Assembly (NCBI GenBank): GCA_903862415.1
Contig: CAIOYD010000063.1
Location: forward strand, 1 to 64,000
DNA: 64,000 nucleotides
Origin: an uncultured Oxalobacteraceae bacterium
Lineage (GTDB): Bacteria; Pseudomonadota; Gammaproteobacteria; Burkholderiales; Burkholderiaceae_D
Direction of reading: 5' to 3'
In this document: piece after piece, positions 25,009-33,654 of the stretch
Position numbering within the stretch: the stretch's first letter is position 1
How the letters are laid out: each line of letters starts with the position of its first letter
Program-made: the position numbers and the translations under genes
Notes under the pieces: generated by a model
The model's database searches: none
The model's input: the letters and a program-made list of their open reading frames with translations, nothing else
Told to the model about the DNA's origin: nothing

Positions 25009-25748
25009 ACCTGTCCACGACTCCTCTGATCAGTTTGCGCGGCGTCACTAAACGGTATGGTGCTGGGGCGACCGAATTGATGGCGTTAAAAGGTATCGAT
25101 CTTGATATTCAGGCGGGCGAATTTGTAGCCATCAGTGGTCCCAGCGGTTCGGGCAAGTCAACTGCGATGAATATTCTGGGATGTCTGGACACCCCCAGCA
25201 GCGGACAATATCTGTTTAAGGGCACGCATGTCGAAGCGCTGTCACGTGATCAGCGGGCACGGCTGCGACGCCAGTTTCTGGGTTTTGTGTTTCAGGGTTT
25301 CAATTTACTGGCGCGGACTTCAGCATTGGAAAATGTGGAATTGCCACTGCTGTATCGCGGCGACAGTGCCAGTGTGCGTCGTGCGGCCGCAACACAGGCG
25401 CTGGAATCGGTAGGATTGGGCGGATGGGAACGCCACACGCCATCGGAACTCTCTGGTGGTCAGCAACAGCGGGTGGCGATAGCGCGTGCTATCGTTACCC
25501 AACCGGATGTGGTGCTCGCCGATGAGCCTACCGGCAATCTGGATACCCAGCGCAGTCACGAGATTATGGGCTTGTTGCTGGCTTTGAACCGCGATCATGG
25601 CATCACCGTGCTGATGGTAACACATGAGCCTGATATGGCGGCGTATGCCAGACGCATGGTGGTGTTTGTGGATGGCTGCATCGCCAAAGATGAAATCAAT
25701 CCACATCCGGTCACTGAGGCACGGGTGTTTTCAACGGAGAGCACCTGA
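25005..25748 (+). CDS. MacB/LolD-type ABC transporter ATP-binding protein
   Basis: 247 residues. Walker A GPSGSGKST (about residue 45), Q-loop in F-V-F-Q-G-F-N-L-L, signature LSGGQQQRVAIARA, Walker B V-V-L-A-D-E-P-T-G-N-L-D, and switch histidine in MVTHEPD. This is the MacB family of mechanotransmission exporters. In E. coli MacB the ATPase and permease are one chain; here they are separate genes. A stretch of about 25 residues follows the last motif. Its start overlaps the adaptor stop and its stop overlaps the permease start. Confidence 0.93.
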   Translation: MNLSTTPLISLRGVTKRYGAGATELMALKGIDLDIQAGEFVAISGPSGSGKSTAMNILGCLDTPSSGQYLFKGTHVEALSRDQRARLRRQFLGFVFQGFNLLARTSALENVELPLLYRGDSASVRRAAATQALESVGLGGWERHTPSELSGGQQQRVAIARAIVTQPDVVLADEPTGNLDTQRSHEIMGLLLALNRDHGITVLMVTHEPDMAAYARRMVVFVDGCIAKDEINPHPVTEARVFSTEST

Positions 25749-26974
25749 TGCTGTACTCGGTTTTCATTCTGGCGCTGCGTTCGGTGCAACGCAATATGAT
25801 GCGCTCATTTCTCACTATTCTGGGCATCGTGATTGGTGTCTCGGCCGTGATTACCATGGTCACACTGGGCAACGGTGCTACTCAGGCGATCAATACCCAA
25901 ATCTCCAGTCTGGGAGCCAATCTGCTCATTGTCAGCCCTGGTCAGCGCGGCCCTGGCGGTGGTGGTTCTGGTGTTGGCAGCGCAGGCGTGCCGCATTTTA
26001 CTGAAGCCGATGCCAACGCAGTGAAGGCACAGATCGGGGGAGTTGTTGCCGTGGCCCCGCTGGGAAGAGCCAGTGTGACCGTGATTGCCAATGGCCGTAA
26101 CTGGATCACCAGTGTTTCGGGCAGCACCAACGAATGGTTTACCACCGGTAACTGGCATCTGGCCAGCGGGAGACAGTTTGATCTGGACGAACAGCGTGCC
26201 GGTGCTGCGGTCTGTCTGATTGGTGAAACCGTACGGCGCGAAATTTTTGGCGGTACTCCGGGGCGCTCCGGTCTGGGTGAATTATTGCGCGTGAAGCAGT
26301 TTTCCTGCAACGTGATCGGGATTCTGGCCGCCAAGGGTCAGAGCGGCATGGGCGATCAGGACGACACCGTCGTGGTGCCGCTGCATACGCTGCAGCGCCG
26401 TGTCACTGGTTCTCAACGGGTGGATATGCTGTTGGTGTCGATGGATGAAAATGCCGACAGCACGCCGCTCAAAGCCAGTCTGCGTCAGTTGATGCGCGAG
26501 CGGCGCAAGCTGGCGGAAAACGACGACGATAATTTTAATATTTTCGATACCCAGCAATTGGCGGAAACCTTATCCAATACCATGGGGGTGTTGACGAGTT
26601 TGCTGGGCGCGGTGGCGGCTGTAAGTCTGCTGGTAGGTGGTATCGGGATTATGAACATCATGCTCGTCAGTGTCACTGAACGCACGCGTGAAATCGGTCT
26701 GCGGCTGGCCGTTGGCGCACTGGAAAACGAAGTGCTGTTGCAGTTTTTAATTGAAGCCATGGTACTTTCGGCACTAGGTGGTCTGGTGGGAGTGACGATT
26801 GCCACTGTGGCTTCGTATTTTCTGGCGGGGATGATGTCGGTACCCTACTCGTTTGATATTACCATCAACCTGCTGTCACTGATTTTCTCGGCCGGTATCG
26901 GGGTAGTGTTTGGTTATTTCCCGGCCAGAAGAGCTGCGCGCATGGATCCGATTGAAGCATTGCGGCATGAATGA
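25748..26974 (+). CDS. MacB-type ABC exporter permease (FtsX fold)
   Basis: 408 residues with four transmembrane helices: one at residues 20-42 (S-F-L-T-I-L-G-I-V-I-G-V-S-A-V), a large periplasmic MacB_PCD domain with a glycine-rich insert (Q-R-G-P-G-G-G-G-S-G-V-G), then three helices of the FtsX domain including I-G-I-M-N-I-M-L-V-S-V-T-E-R-T-R-E-I-G. Acts with the preceding ATPase to push substrates (peptides, lipids, macrolides or toxins in known relatives) through the periplasmic adaptor and channel. One-base overlap with the ATPase stop. Substrate unknown. Confidence 0.92.
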   Translation: MLYSVFILALRSVQRNMMRSFLTILGIVIGVSAVITMVTLGNGATQAINTQISSLGANLLIVSPGQRGPGGGGSGVGSAGVPHFTEADANAVKAQIGGVVAVAPLGRASVTVIANGRNWITSVSGSTNEWFTTGNWHLASGRQFDLDEQRAGAAVCLIGETVRREIFGGTPGRSGLGELLRVKQFSCNVIGILAAKGQSGMGDQDDTVVVPLHTLQRRVTGSQRVDMLLVSMDENADSTPLKASLRQLMRERRKLAENDDDNFNIFDTQQLAETLSNTMGVLTSLLGAVAAVSLLVGGIGIMNIMLVSVTERTREIGLRLAVGALENEVLLQFLIEAMVLSALGGLVGVTIATVASYFLAGMMSVPYSFDITINLLSLIFSAGIGVVFGYFPARRAARMDPIEALRHE

Positions 26975-26994
26975 AGTTGTGGAAACGTGATCTT

Positions 26995-27321
26995 TTATCT
27001 CTTGGGAAAACGACCCGGATGGGGGCGTCCTGGAATCGACGGCATCGGATGTAAGGCCGGTGGGGATCGGTACGTGTGTGAGCGTGCTGGAAAATTTCTG
27101 TGATTGTCGCGAAAACGATCACCACCATTGCGATAGGGAGCGATTTGATAACCGGGACCCCATCCGCCATAATAGCCGCCAGAGGGAGCATAATAATCCA
27201 CACCGACACTGGTGCCGCCGTAGCCATAACCGCCGTCAGAGACCACACAGGCACAGAGAAGCATGGCGAGAGATGCCGTTGTAAGTAACCGCGAAGCGCG
27301 GCGCATGATCGGGCTATTCAT
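26995..27321 (-). CDS. Small Gly/Tyr-rich putative lipoprotein
   Basis: 108 residues from the ATG at 27321. Signal peptide MNSPIMRRASRLLTTASLAML followed by a lipobox-like L-C-A-C. The mature part is rich in Gly, Tyr, Pro and Arg (GGYGYGGTSVGVDYYAPSGGYYGG), a pattern common in small Burkholderiales envelope proteins of unknown function. Its start overlaps by four bases the stop of the interrupted VOC gene, suggesting they were co-transcribed. It converges with the MacB permease gene, 20 bases away, and no terminator is visible between them. Confidence 0.65.
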   Translation of the reverse strand: MNSPIMRRASRLLTTASLAMLLCACVVSDGGYGYGGTSVGVDYYAPSGGYYGGWGPGYQIAPYRNGGDRFRDNHRNFPARSHTYRSPPALHPMPSIPGRPHPGRFPKR

Positions 27322-28223
27322 TTGGCCACCTCTATAATTTGAGTATCGGTCCATTCAATCAGACCAAACGGAGTTCCGAGCGGATCGGCAACCAGTGCCA
27401 CCTTGCCGCCATGCCTGTCCAGACGCGGCTCAACTAGTACCTGGCCACCGAGAACACGTAGTTTTTCAGTCATTTTGACGGTATCGTCCACCCGGATGAA
27501 ATTGATCCAGTGCGGGCGCACAGGTTGACCATTGACCGGCAATGTATTCACGCTGGCACGGGCATAATTTTCACTGGCTAAAATCAAATGTTCTGCATCA
27601 TCGTCGGTAGATAAATCAACGACATCGTAGTCAAATAGCTGCTGATAAAAAGCGGCATTGGTGTCAGCATTGGTGGTGATGAGTGAACTCCAGATCCACT
27701 CTCCCGGATCAGCAAGCTCATCGGGTGGATCTCCGCCACCGGCAGCCAACACGGCAAACACAGCACCCTGCGGATCAGAAAAAACGGCTTCACGTCCACG
27801 ATCAGGAATGTTGTGTGGTTCAAACAGCACTTTTCCACCATGCTGTAATGCTGTTACCCTGGCGGCGTCTACATTGCGCACGGCCATGAAATTCAATCAC
27901 ACTGGCTGACGCAGCCTGCCGACAGACTGCGCTTTATATTGCAGCCCGGCTACTCTGCTGCCATTCAGCCAGGCTTCCACGTAGTCACTGCCGCCATTGG
28001 TTGTGGTCTGATAAGTCCAGCCAAACATGCTGGAATAAAATTGCCTGGAAGCGGCCAGATCGGGGGTTAAAAGTTCCACAAAAATGATTTTCCCGACATG
28101 ATGCTGCACAATGACCGGGTCAATGCTCTCCGTTAGTTGCAGCGCTGCCGTCATTCCTGTCACGCAGTTCAACGCAACAAATACTGTTTGCTTCAGATAG
28201 CGCCGTGTTTGCATCGATGTCAT
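27318..28223 (-). pseudogene. Two-domain VOC (glyoxalase-like) protein, interrupted by one in-frame stop
   Basis: One continuous frame of 302 codons broken only by TGA at 27897-27899. The N-terminal half (28223-27900) contains a signal-like hydrophobic start and the first VOC unit (I-I-F-V-E-L-L-T-P-D-L-A-A-S-R-Q-F-Y, F-G-W-T-Y). It ends R-Q-P-V, and after the stop the family pattern continues directly with L-N-F-M-A-V-R-N-V-D-A-A. The second VOC unit spans the rest. A TGG (Trp) to TGA change would explain it: related proteins read P-V-W-x-N-F. VOC proteins bind metal and small metabolites. GGGAG lies 5 bases before the first ATG. It is either a fresh pseudogene, two separate polypeptides (TTG restart right after the stop), or a sequencing error. 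Confidence 0.8.
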
Positions 28224-28271
28224 CGTAACTCCCGCGTAATGTTCCCTGTTAAACCATCTTCAGAGCTGTAT

Positions 28272-28294
28272 TGTGGATACCGATGCTATCCACA
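28272..28294. promoter_or_regulatory. Inverted repeat upstream of alcohol dehydrogenase
   Basis: Perfect 8-base arms TGTGGATA and TATCCACA with a 7-base spacer, in the 204-base gap between divergent VOC and dehydrogenase genes. Either a protein site or a short hairpin. Confidence 0.4.
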
Positions 28295-28306
28295 TTGGGC
28301 AGCTTC

Positions 28307-28328
28307 CTCTGTGCGATATCGCACAGAG
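28307..28328. promoter_or_regulatory. Perfect 22-base palindrome, CRP-like operator candidate
   Basis: Arms CTCTGTGCGAT and ATCGCACAGAG meet without a spacer. The core TGTGC-GATATC-GCACA resembles the CRP/Vfr half-site spacing TGTGA-N6-TCACA. It begins 13 bases after the inverted repeat at 28272-28294 and lies 100 bases upstream of the dehydrogenase ATG. Confidence 0.5.
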
Positions 28329-28427
28329 CGGAGTGTGTACCCTGATTACACTGCAACGGTATATTTCCGCTACAGCTATGCAGTTATCTGATGCGGCCCT
28401 CAATGTAGGCTGACAAGGAATACCATT

Positions 28428-29465
28428 ATGAAAGCTCTCGTGTACCACGGCCCGGGAAAGATGTCATTGGATGAGTGTCCAAAACCAGAAATCATTGCGG
28501 CCACCGATGCCATTGTCAAGGTGGTTAAAACCACGATTTGCGGCACTGACTTGCACATACTCAAAGGCGATGTTCCTACCTGTGTTTCAGGAAGAATCCT
28601 TGGGCATGAAGGGGTCGGTATTATCGAAAAACTGGGTTCCGCTGTGACGGCGTTTATTGTCGGCGACCGGGTGATAATTTCCTGTATCAGTGCCTGTGGA
28701 AAATGCGAGTATTGTCGCAAACAAATGTATTCGCATTGTTCTACCGGCGGCTGGATACTCGGTAACAGCATTGACGGTACCCAGGCTGAATATGTACGCA
28801 TACCCTATGCCGACACCAGTCTGTATCCGATACCTTACGGTGTGGATGAAGAAGCCCTGGTGATGTTAAGCGATATTTTACCGACCGGTTTTGAATGTGG
28901 TGTGTTGAATGGCAAGGTACAACCCGGCAATACGATTGCCATTGTAGGTTCCGGGCCGATAGGACTGGCGGCGTTACTGACGTCGCAGTTTTATTCACCG
29001 GCTGACATTATCATGATTGATCTGGATGATAAGCGTCTTGAGGTTGCCAGAAAGTTTGGTGCAACCAAAACCGTCAACAGCATGGATGGTCATGCCCACG
29101 AAGCTGTGATGGCGTTAACCGCTGGTCGCGGGGTGGATACCGCCATCGAAGCGGTCGGAATTCCGGCTACGTTTGAATTGTGTGAAAAAATCATTGCTGC
29201 CGGTGGCACGATTGCCAATATCGGTGTCCATGGCACCAAGGTGGAATTGCATCTGGAAAAGCTCTGGGATCGCAATCTGACCATCACCACCCGCCTGGTC
29301 GACACGGTCAGCACACCGATGCTGCTCAAAGTGGTGCAGTCCAAAAAACTCAATCCCAGCCTGCTCATTACGCATCATTTTAAACTGGCAGAGATACTCA
29401 AGGCATATGAAACTTTCGGACACGCCGCCAACACCGGCGCCCTTAAAGTGATTATTGACATGTGA
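28428..29465 (+). CDS. Zinc-dependent alcohol dehydrogenase (MDR family)
   Basis: 345 residues. Catalytic zinc ligands Cys38 (T-I-C-G-T-D) and His60-Glu61 (G-H-E-G-V-G); structural zinc lobe with Cys90, Cys93, Cys96 and Cys104; Rossmann motif I-V-G-S-G-P-I-G-L-A-A near residue 172 with an acidic residue after the second strand (M-I-D-L-D-D), which favours NAD over NADP. Oxidises or reduces short alcohols, possibly isopropanol-type secondary alcohols. Its stop overlaps the GTG start of the MscS gene, so the two are coupled. Two palindromes sit in its promoter region. Confidence 0.93.
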   Translation: MKALVYHGPGKMSLDECPKPEIIAATDAIVKVVKTTICGTDLHILKGDVPTCVSGRILGHEGVGIIEKLGSAVTAFIVGDRVIISCISACGKCEYCRKQMYSHCSTGGWILGNSIDGTQAEYVRIPYADTSLYPIPYGVDEEALVMLSDILPTGFECGVLNGKVQPGNTIAIVGSGPIGLAALLTSQFYSPADIIMIDLDDKRLEVARKFGATKTVNSMDGHAHEAVMALTAGRGVDTAIEAVGIPATFELCEKIIAAGGTIANIGVHGTKVELHLEKLWDRNLTITTRLVDTVSTPMLLKVVQSKKLNPSLLITHHFKLAEILKAYETFGHAANTGALKVIIDM

Positions 29466-30994
29466 GCATCGTGAATTTCATCAGCGCTGCCGTCCCGATG
29501 ATGGCGGCCATACAAAGTATGTTGACTGAGTACGCCAAATTGTTGGCGCTGGTATTGCTCCTGTTCGGAATTTTTATCACCCGCTGGAGCAATAACCAGG
29601 CACCAGCCACACGACTTTTTGTGCGCCTGCCGACCTTTTTGTTGTTCACCTACTTTTTATTTCTGGCGCATCAGGTTCCCTATCTTGCGGCCAAGATGCC
29701 GGGGGATGCGTTTGAGCGCATTGTCAGTGATGGTTTCAGAGCGGTCTGGTGGTTTTGGGGCGCGGCTATCGGTTCCAATGCGATCCGCAATTTTTCCTAC
29801 CGCAGCACTCGTCATCCCGGACAGAAGTTTTTTATGGATTTGTGTGTCGCCGGGGTTTACCTGATTGCCTTTGTCGGCATGATTACGTTTGTATTTAATT
29901 TTCCGATGCAGGGCATCCTGATGACCTCCGGCGCTGTGGCCGTTGTGCTCGGTCTGGCACTGCAAAGTTCATTAAGTGATGTATTTTATGGCATAGTCCT
30001 CAATCTGGGTAAGCCCTATCGGGAAGGCGACTGGATCAGTCTCAACAACAATGTCGAGGGTCGTGTGCTGGAGATGAATTGGCGTGCCACCCATATAATG
30101 ACCATCGGGCAGGATGTGGTGATTATTCCCAACAGTCTGGTGGCGAAGTCGAAAATCATCAATTCCAGTTTCCCTTCCCGTATCCATGGCACCACCATTC
30201 AGATACTGCTCGATCCGCTGACGTTTCCGATGACTGCACGGCGCATACTGGCTGAAGCCATACATGGCTGTCATCTGGTCTTGCTGACTCCGCCGCCACT
30301 GATCGTGGTGAAAGCAATGAGCCAGGAAGCGGTGCAACTCGATATCACTTTTTTCACGACCGAGATCAGGCAAAGTAATGAAGCTCAAAATCAGGTATAT
30401 GAAAAAATATTCCGCAAACTCGGCGCGTCCGGTATTAGTTTCGGCAACCGCACCACGGCTTTTCATGCTGCTGCGGTGATCAATGCACAATCAGGTTATG
30501 ACGATGTGGAGCGACTCATCGCCTTTACTCCGGCGTTTGCACGTCTGCCTGCAACCGAGCGCAGTGCCATCGCAGCATCCATGGTACGGGAAACGTTTGA
30601 AGCCAAAAAAACCGTGATCGAATGTGGTGTCAGTTCGGAAGCTATGTATCTGGTGGGCTCAGGTGTCTTGTCGCTGTCACGCGAAATTGGTGGTCATGAA
30701 GTGGAAATTGCGCGCCTGACCAGCTGCGATCATTTTGGTGCCGGTGGACTTTTGGGTGGCAGCCAGACGCTGGCTAAAGTCAGCACCTTAACGCCGGCCA
30801 TTGTGTACCGTCTGGAAAAACAGGATTTGTTGCGGCTGCTTAAAGACCGACCAGCTTTCGCCACGGTGCTCAACCAGGATCTGGCGGCGCGAAAAGTCAT
30901 GGCGCTCAGTGCCATGGAAGCGCATGACGACGATATGTCGGAAGATCATTTGGCAGCGTGGTTTTCCAACATTTTCCGGCGCCCCGGCGACTAA
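29462..30994 (+). CDS. MscS-type mechanosensitive channel with C-terminal cNMP-like domain
   Basis: 510 residues. Four or five transmembrane helices, of which the last (about 148-170, S-G-A-V-A-V-V-L-G-L-A-L-Q) is the Gly/Ala-patterned pore helix of MscS, then the beta domain (Y-R-E-G-D-W-I-S). From about residue 360 there is a cyclic-nucleotide-binding fold (F-E-A-K-K-T-V-I-E-C-G through the R-L-E-K-Q-D-L-L region). In the phosphate cassette the usual F-G-E and R-x-A are F-G-A and Q-T-L, so cAMP binding is doubtful. GTG start inside the dehydrogenase stop; other starts are possible a few codons later. Probably an osmotic release valve with ligand or redox control. Confidence 0.88.
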   Translation: MSIVNFISAAVPMMAAIQSMLTEYAKLLALVLLLFGIFITRWSNNQAPATRLFVRLPTFLLFTYFLFLAHQVPYLAAKMPGDAFERIVSDGFRAVWWFWGAAIGSNAIRNFSYRSTRHPGQKFFMDLCVAGVYLIAFVGMITFVFNFPMQGILMTSGAVAVVLGLALQSSLSDVFYGIVLNLGKPYREGDWISLNNNVEGRVLEMNWRATHIMTIGQDVVIIPNSLVAKSKIINSSFPSRIHGTTIQILLDPLTFPMTARRILAEAIHGCHLVLLTPPPLIVVKAMSQEAVQLDITFFTTEIRQSNEAQNQVYEKIFRKLGASGISFGNRTTAFHAAAVINAQSGYDDVERLIAFTPAFARLPATERSAIAASMVRETFEAKKTVIECGVSSEAMYLVGSGVLSLSREIGGHEVEIARLTSCDHFGAGGLLGGSQTLAKVSTLTPAIVYRLEKQDLLRLLKDRPAFATVLNQDLAARKVMALSAMEAHDDDMSEDHLAAWFSNIFRRPGD

Positions 30995-31052
30995 ATTGCA
31001 GCACCATCCGCAACAGAATAAATAATAATGATGCGCCGCAGCAATTAATTCA

Positions 31053-31066
31053 TTGATATAGCGCAA
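31053..31066. promoter_or_regulatory. Weak FNR-like box upstream of response regulator
   Basis: TTGATATAGCGCAA keeps one perfect TTGAT half-site and a degenerate second half (CGCAA for ATCAA). It lies 99 bases before the response regulator start. Listed as a possible low-oxygen control site only. Confidence 0.25.
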
Positions 31067-31164
31067 TCCAATGCCATAAGCTGATAATTTCCCTTTTAAA
31101 CGTTACTAATGCACAATCATCTAGCGTAACATTTAAACCAGAGCAATAAACAAAGGGAAACAAG

Positions 31165-31578
31165 ATGGGTGATTTTACTCACACTCCAGCACAGCAGGGA
31201 ACATTGCTGTATGTCGAGGATAATCTGGCTAATGTTTCACTGGTACGCCAACTGGTTGCACGGCGCGGAGATTTACAGTTTTTATCGGCCATCGATGGTG
31301 ATCTGGGTTTGTTGCTGGCGCGTGCTTGCCTGCCCGCCGTTATCCTGATTGATATTAATCTGCCCGGCAAAAATGGTTATGAGGTACTGGAATTATTGCG
31401 TGCAGATTCAAAAACCAGTCATATCCCCGCCATCGCACTGTCATCAAATGCGTTTCAAAGTGATGTCGACAAGGGATTGGCTGCTGGTTTTTTATGCTAT
31501 ATCACCAAACCCTACAAACTCGATGAGCTCATGCTGGCTCTGGATCTGGCCCTGAATTCGGCGCCGCTGGCTGATTAA
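31165..31578 (+). CDS. Single-domain response regulator (CheY-like)
   Basis: 137 residues, receiver domain only. Acidic pair Glu18-Asp19 (Y-V-E-D-N), phosphoacceptor Asp63 (I-L-I-D-I-N-L-P-G), switch serine in A-L-S-S-N, and Lys115 (I-T-K-P-Y). There is no output domain, so it must act by protein contact or phosphate shuttling. No kinase is adjacent; the CHASE histidine kinase at 53783 is 22 kb away. A good AAAGGGAAA ribosome site precedes the ATG. Confidence 0.9.
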   Translation: MGDFTHTPAQQGTLLYVEDNLANVSLVRQLVARRGDLQFLSAIDGDLGLLLARACLPAVILIDINLPGKNGYEVLELLRADSKTSHIPAIALSSNAFQSDVDKGLAAGFLCYITKPYKLDELMLALDLALNSAPLAD

Positions 31579-31694
31579 TGCTGCCTGTATTTTATTGTTA
31601 CGTCCCATTCGTTTTCATCTGTGTGCGACAGCGAACAGACTGCTCCCAACTATAATTTCATCATGGTTTGCATACTAGCCACTCATGACGAGTT

Positions 31695-32813
31695 ATGGAC
31701 ACACCTGCTGCTATCGACCAAAGCAATCCACAAGCGGTGCGGCTGTCCGGAGCGTGGACGATTGATGGCATGGGCAGGTTATCTTCATCACTCACCACTC
31801 TGAGCAAGAAATCTGCTCAGTACAAAGAAATCAATGTGGCGACAATTACTGCAATGGATCGGACCGGGGCCTGGGTGCTTGAAACCTTGGTGCAGCGCTG
31901 CCGATCTGAAGGAAACACTTTCCGGCTGCAGGGTGTGCGTACTGAATTTTCCGCTCTGCTCACGCAGGCACAACAACAGCTTGCAACACCGCTTGCACCA
32001 GTGTTGCCGCTGGCACCCCAATCACGACTGGAACGTGTGGGACGGAGTGCTGTCGCAGCCCTGTCGGATACGCTTGCTTTGCTTGACTTTGTTGGCCTCA
32101 GCGCCGTCAGTCTGAGTCGTTGCCTGCTTCATCCCGGGCAACTGCGGGTGCGGCCGATTCTGTTCAATATCCGCAGCGCCGGGGTGGATGCCTTACCGAT
32201 AGTCGGATTGCTGACCTTTTTACTCGGTGTGGTGGTGGCCTATCAGAGTGCTGATCAGCTGCGGCAATTTGGTGCCAATATTTTTGTGGTTGATCTGATC
32301 GGTTTGTCGATGTTGCGTGAATTTGCACCGCTCATTACCGCCATCATTGTCTCCGGCCGTTCCGGCTCGGCCTATGCGGCGCAAATCGGCACCATGAAGG
32401 TAACCGAAGAAATTGACGCCATGCGGACGTTGGGGATAGATCCGCATCAGATGCTGGTGGTGCCGAAAATTATTGCCTTAATGTTGACGCTACCGTTACT
32501 GACGGTTTTTGCCGATGTGCTCGGCGTGGTCGGCGGCATGATGATGGCCAAAGCCTCACTGGGGGTCGGGCTGGGAGAGTTTCTGGATCGGTTCATCAAG
32601 GCGGTGGATCTGTCAGCGTATTTGGTGGGTGTGGGCAAGTCGGTCGTGTTTGCCGTCATTATTGCGACTGTGGGTTGCTATCAGGGCTTTCAGGCTAAAG
32701 GTGGCCCTGACAGCATAGGCCGTCAGACTACCCGCAGCGTGGTTCAGGCTATCTTTTTGGTCATCGTGGTGGATGCGCTGTTTTCTGTTGCATTCAACCT
32801 GCTCGACTTGTAA
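31695..32813 (+). CDS. mlaE: STAS-MlaE fused ABC lipid transporter permease
   Basis: 372 residues, about 110 longer than E. coli MlaE. Residues 1-95 look like a STAS domain (V-R-L-S-G-A-W-T-I-D-G, T-A-M-D-R-T-G-A-W-V-L). Residues 115-372 are the MlaE permease with five or six helices and the signature F-A-P-L-I-T-A-I-I-V-S-G-R-S-G-S-A-Y-A-A followed by E-I-D-A-M-R-T-L-G. In E. coli the STAS protein MlaB is separate; here it is fused. Moves phospholipid between inner and outer membranes with MlaF and MlaD. First gene of a four- or five-gene operon. Confidence 0.93.
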   Translation: MDTPAAIDQSNPQAVRLSGAWTIDGMGRLSSSLTTLSKKSAQYKEINVATITAMDRTGAWVLETLVQRCRSEGNTFRLQGVRTEFSALLTQAQQQLATPLAPVLPLAPQSRLERVGRSAVAALSDTLALLDFVGLSAVSLSRCLLHPGQLRVRPILFNIRSAGVDALPIVGLLTFLLGVVVAYQSADQLRQFGANIFVVDLIGLSMLREFAPLITAIIVSGRSGSAYAAQIGTMKVTEEIDAMRTLGIDPHQMLVVPKIIALMLTLPLLTVFADVLGVVGGMMMAKASLGVGLGEFLDRFIKAVDLSAYLVGVGKSVVFAVIIATVGCYQGFQAKGGPDSIGRQTTRSVVQAIFLVIVVDALFSVAFNLLDL

Positions 32814-32826
32814 TGGCGACTTTTTC

Positions 32827-33654
32827 ATGACTGATCTCAACAACGCCAATGCCATTGAAATGGACGCTGTGTGTAAGCGTTATGGAGAGCATATCGTTCA
32901 TTCGGGTATTAATCTGAGTATCCGCAAAGCGGAGATATTTGCCCTCATTGGTGGCAGCGGTTCAGGAAAATCCACCTTACTCAATGAAATGATCATGCTG
33001 CAACGTCCTGATTCCGGCACGATTATGGTGCTCGGCCAACAGCTCGGTCAACTTAACGAACAGCAGGCGATGGCGCTCAAGAAGCGCTGGGGCGTGGTGT
33101 TCCAGCACGGTGGATTATTTGGCTCGCTCACGGTAAGGGAAAACATTGGCTTGCCGTTGCGCGAGCATAGCGCCATGGATGATGTGTTGATTGATGAAAT
33201 CGCTGACTGGAAGCTGAGCCTGACTGGTCTGAAAGCGGATGTCGGTGGTCAATATCCGTCCGAACTGAGCGGTGGCATGTTGAAACGCGCTTCACTGGCG
33301 CGTGCGCTGGCACTGGATCCGGAATTATTATTTCTTGATGAGCCAACCGCCGGTCTGGACCCGGAAAGCGCCGCTGAAATTGATGAGCTGGTGTGTCGCT
33401 TGCGCAACCAGAACGGTCTGACTGTCGTCATGGTGACCCACGATCTGGATTTGTTATGGCAGGTATCTGACCGGATTGCGGTGCTCGCGGATGGCAAGGT
33501 GCAGGCAGTGGGATCAATGCAGGAATTAGCCGCGAGTGACAATCCGGCAGTAAAACATTTTTTTGACGGACCACGTGGCCGGGCTGCACAAACTCAGGCG
33601 CAGCGACTGACCGGTAGCGACAAACACGGGAGTATCGCATCGAAACCAAAGTAA
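32827..33654 (+). CDS. mlaF: Mla-type ABC transporter ATP-binding protein
   Basis: 275 residues from the ATG at 32827; the frame stays open upstream into mlaE, but MTDLNNANAIEMDAV is the natural start, 13 bases after the mlaE stop. Walker A G-G-S-G-S-G-K-S-T, Q-loop V-V-F-Q-H-G-G-L-F, signature L-S-G-G-M-L-K-R, Walker B L-L-F-L-D-E-P-T-A-G-L-D, switch T-H-D-L-D. The QHGGLF and LSGGMxKR variants are typical of MlaF. A basic C-terminal tail (about 35 residues) extends past the ATPase core, as in other betaproteobacterial MlaF. Its 3' end overlaps the proposed mlaD start by 16 bases. Confidence 0.93.
   Translation: MTDLNNANAIEMDAVCKRYGEHIVHSGINLSIRKAEIFALIGGSGSGKSTLLNEMIMLQRPDSGTIMVLGQQLGQLNEQQAMALKKRWGVVFQHGGLFGSLTVRENIGLPLREHSAMDDVLIDEIADWKLSLTGLKADVGGQYPSELSGGMLKRASLARALALDPELLFLDEPTAGLDPESAAEIDELVCRLRNQNGLTVVMVTHDLDLLWQVSDRIAVLADGKVQAVGSMQELAASDNPAVKHFFDGPRGRAAQTQAQRLTGSDKHGSIASKPK

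Noticed and set aside
22178-26974. MacAB-type cluster as a lantibiotic or siderophore biosynthetic exporter
   Set aside because: No biosynthetic genes adjoin; substrate cannot be inferred.
29972-30490. 172-residue minus-strand ORF inside the MscS gene
   Set aside because: Antisense shadow; the opposite frame is a recognisable MscS pore and beta domain.
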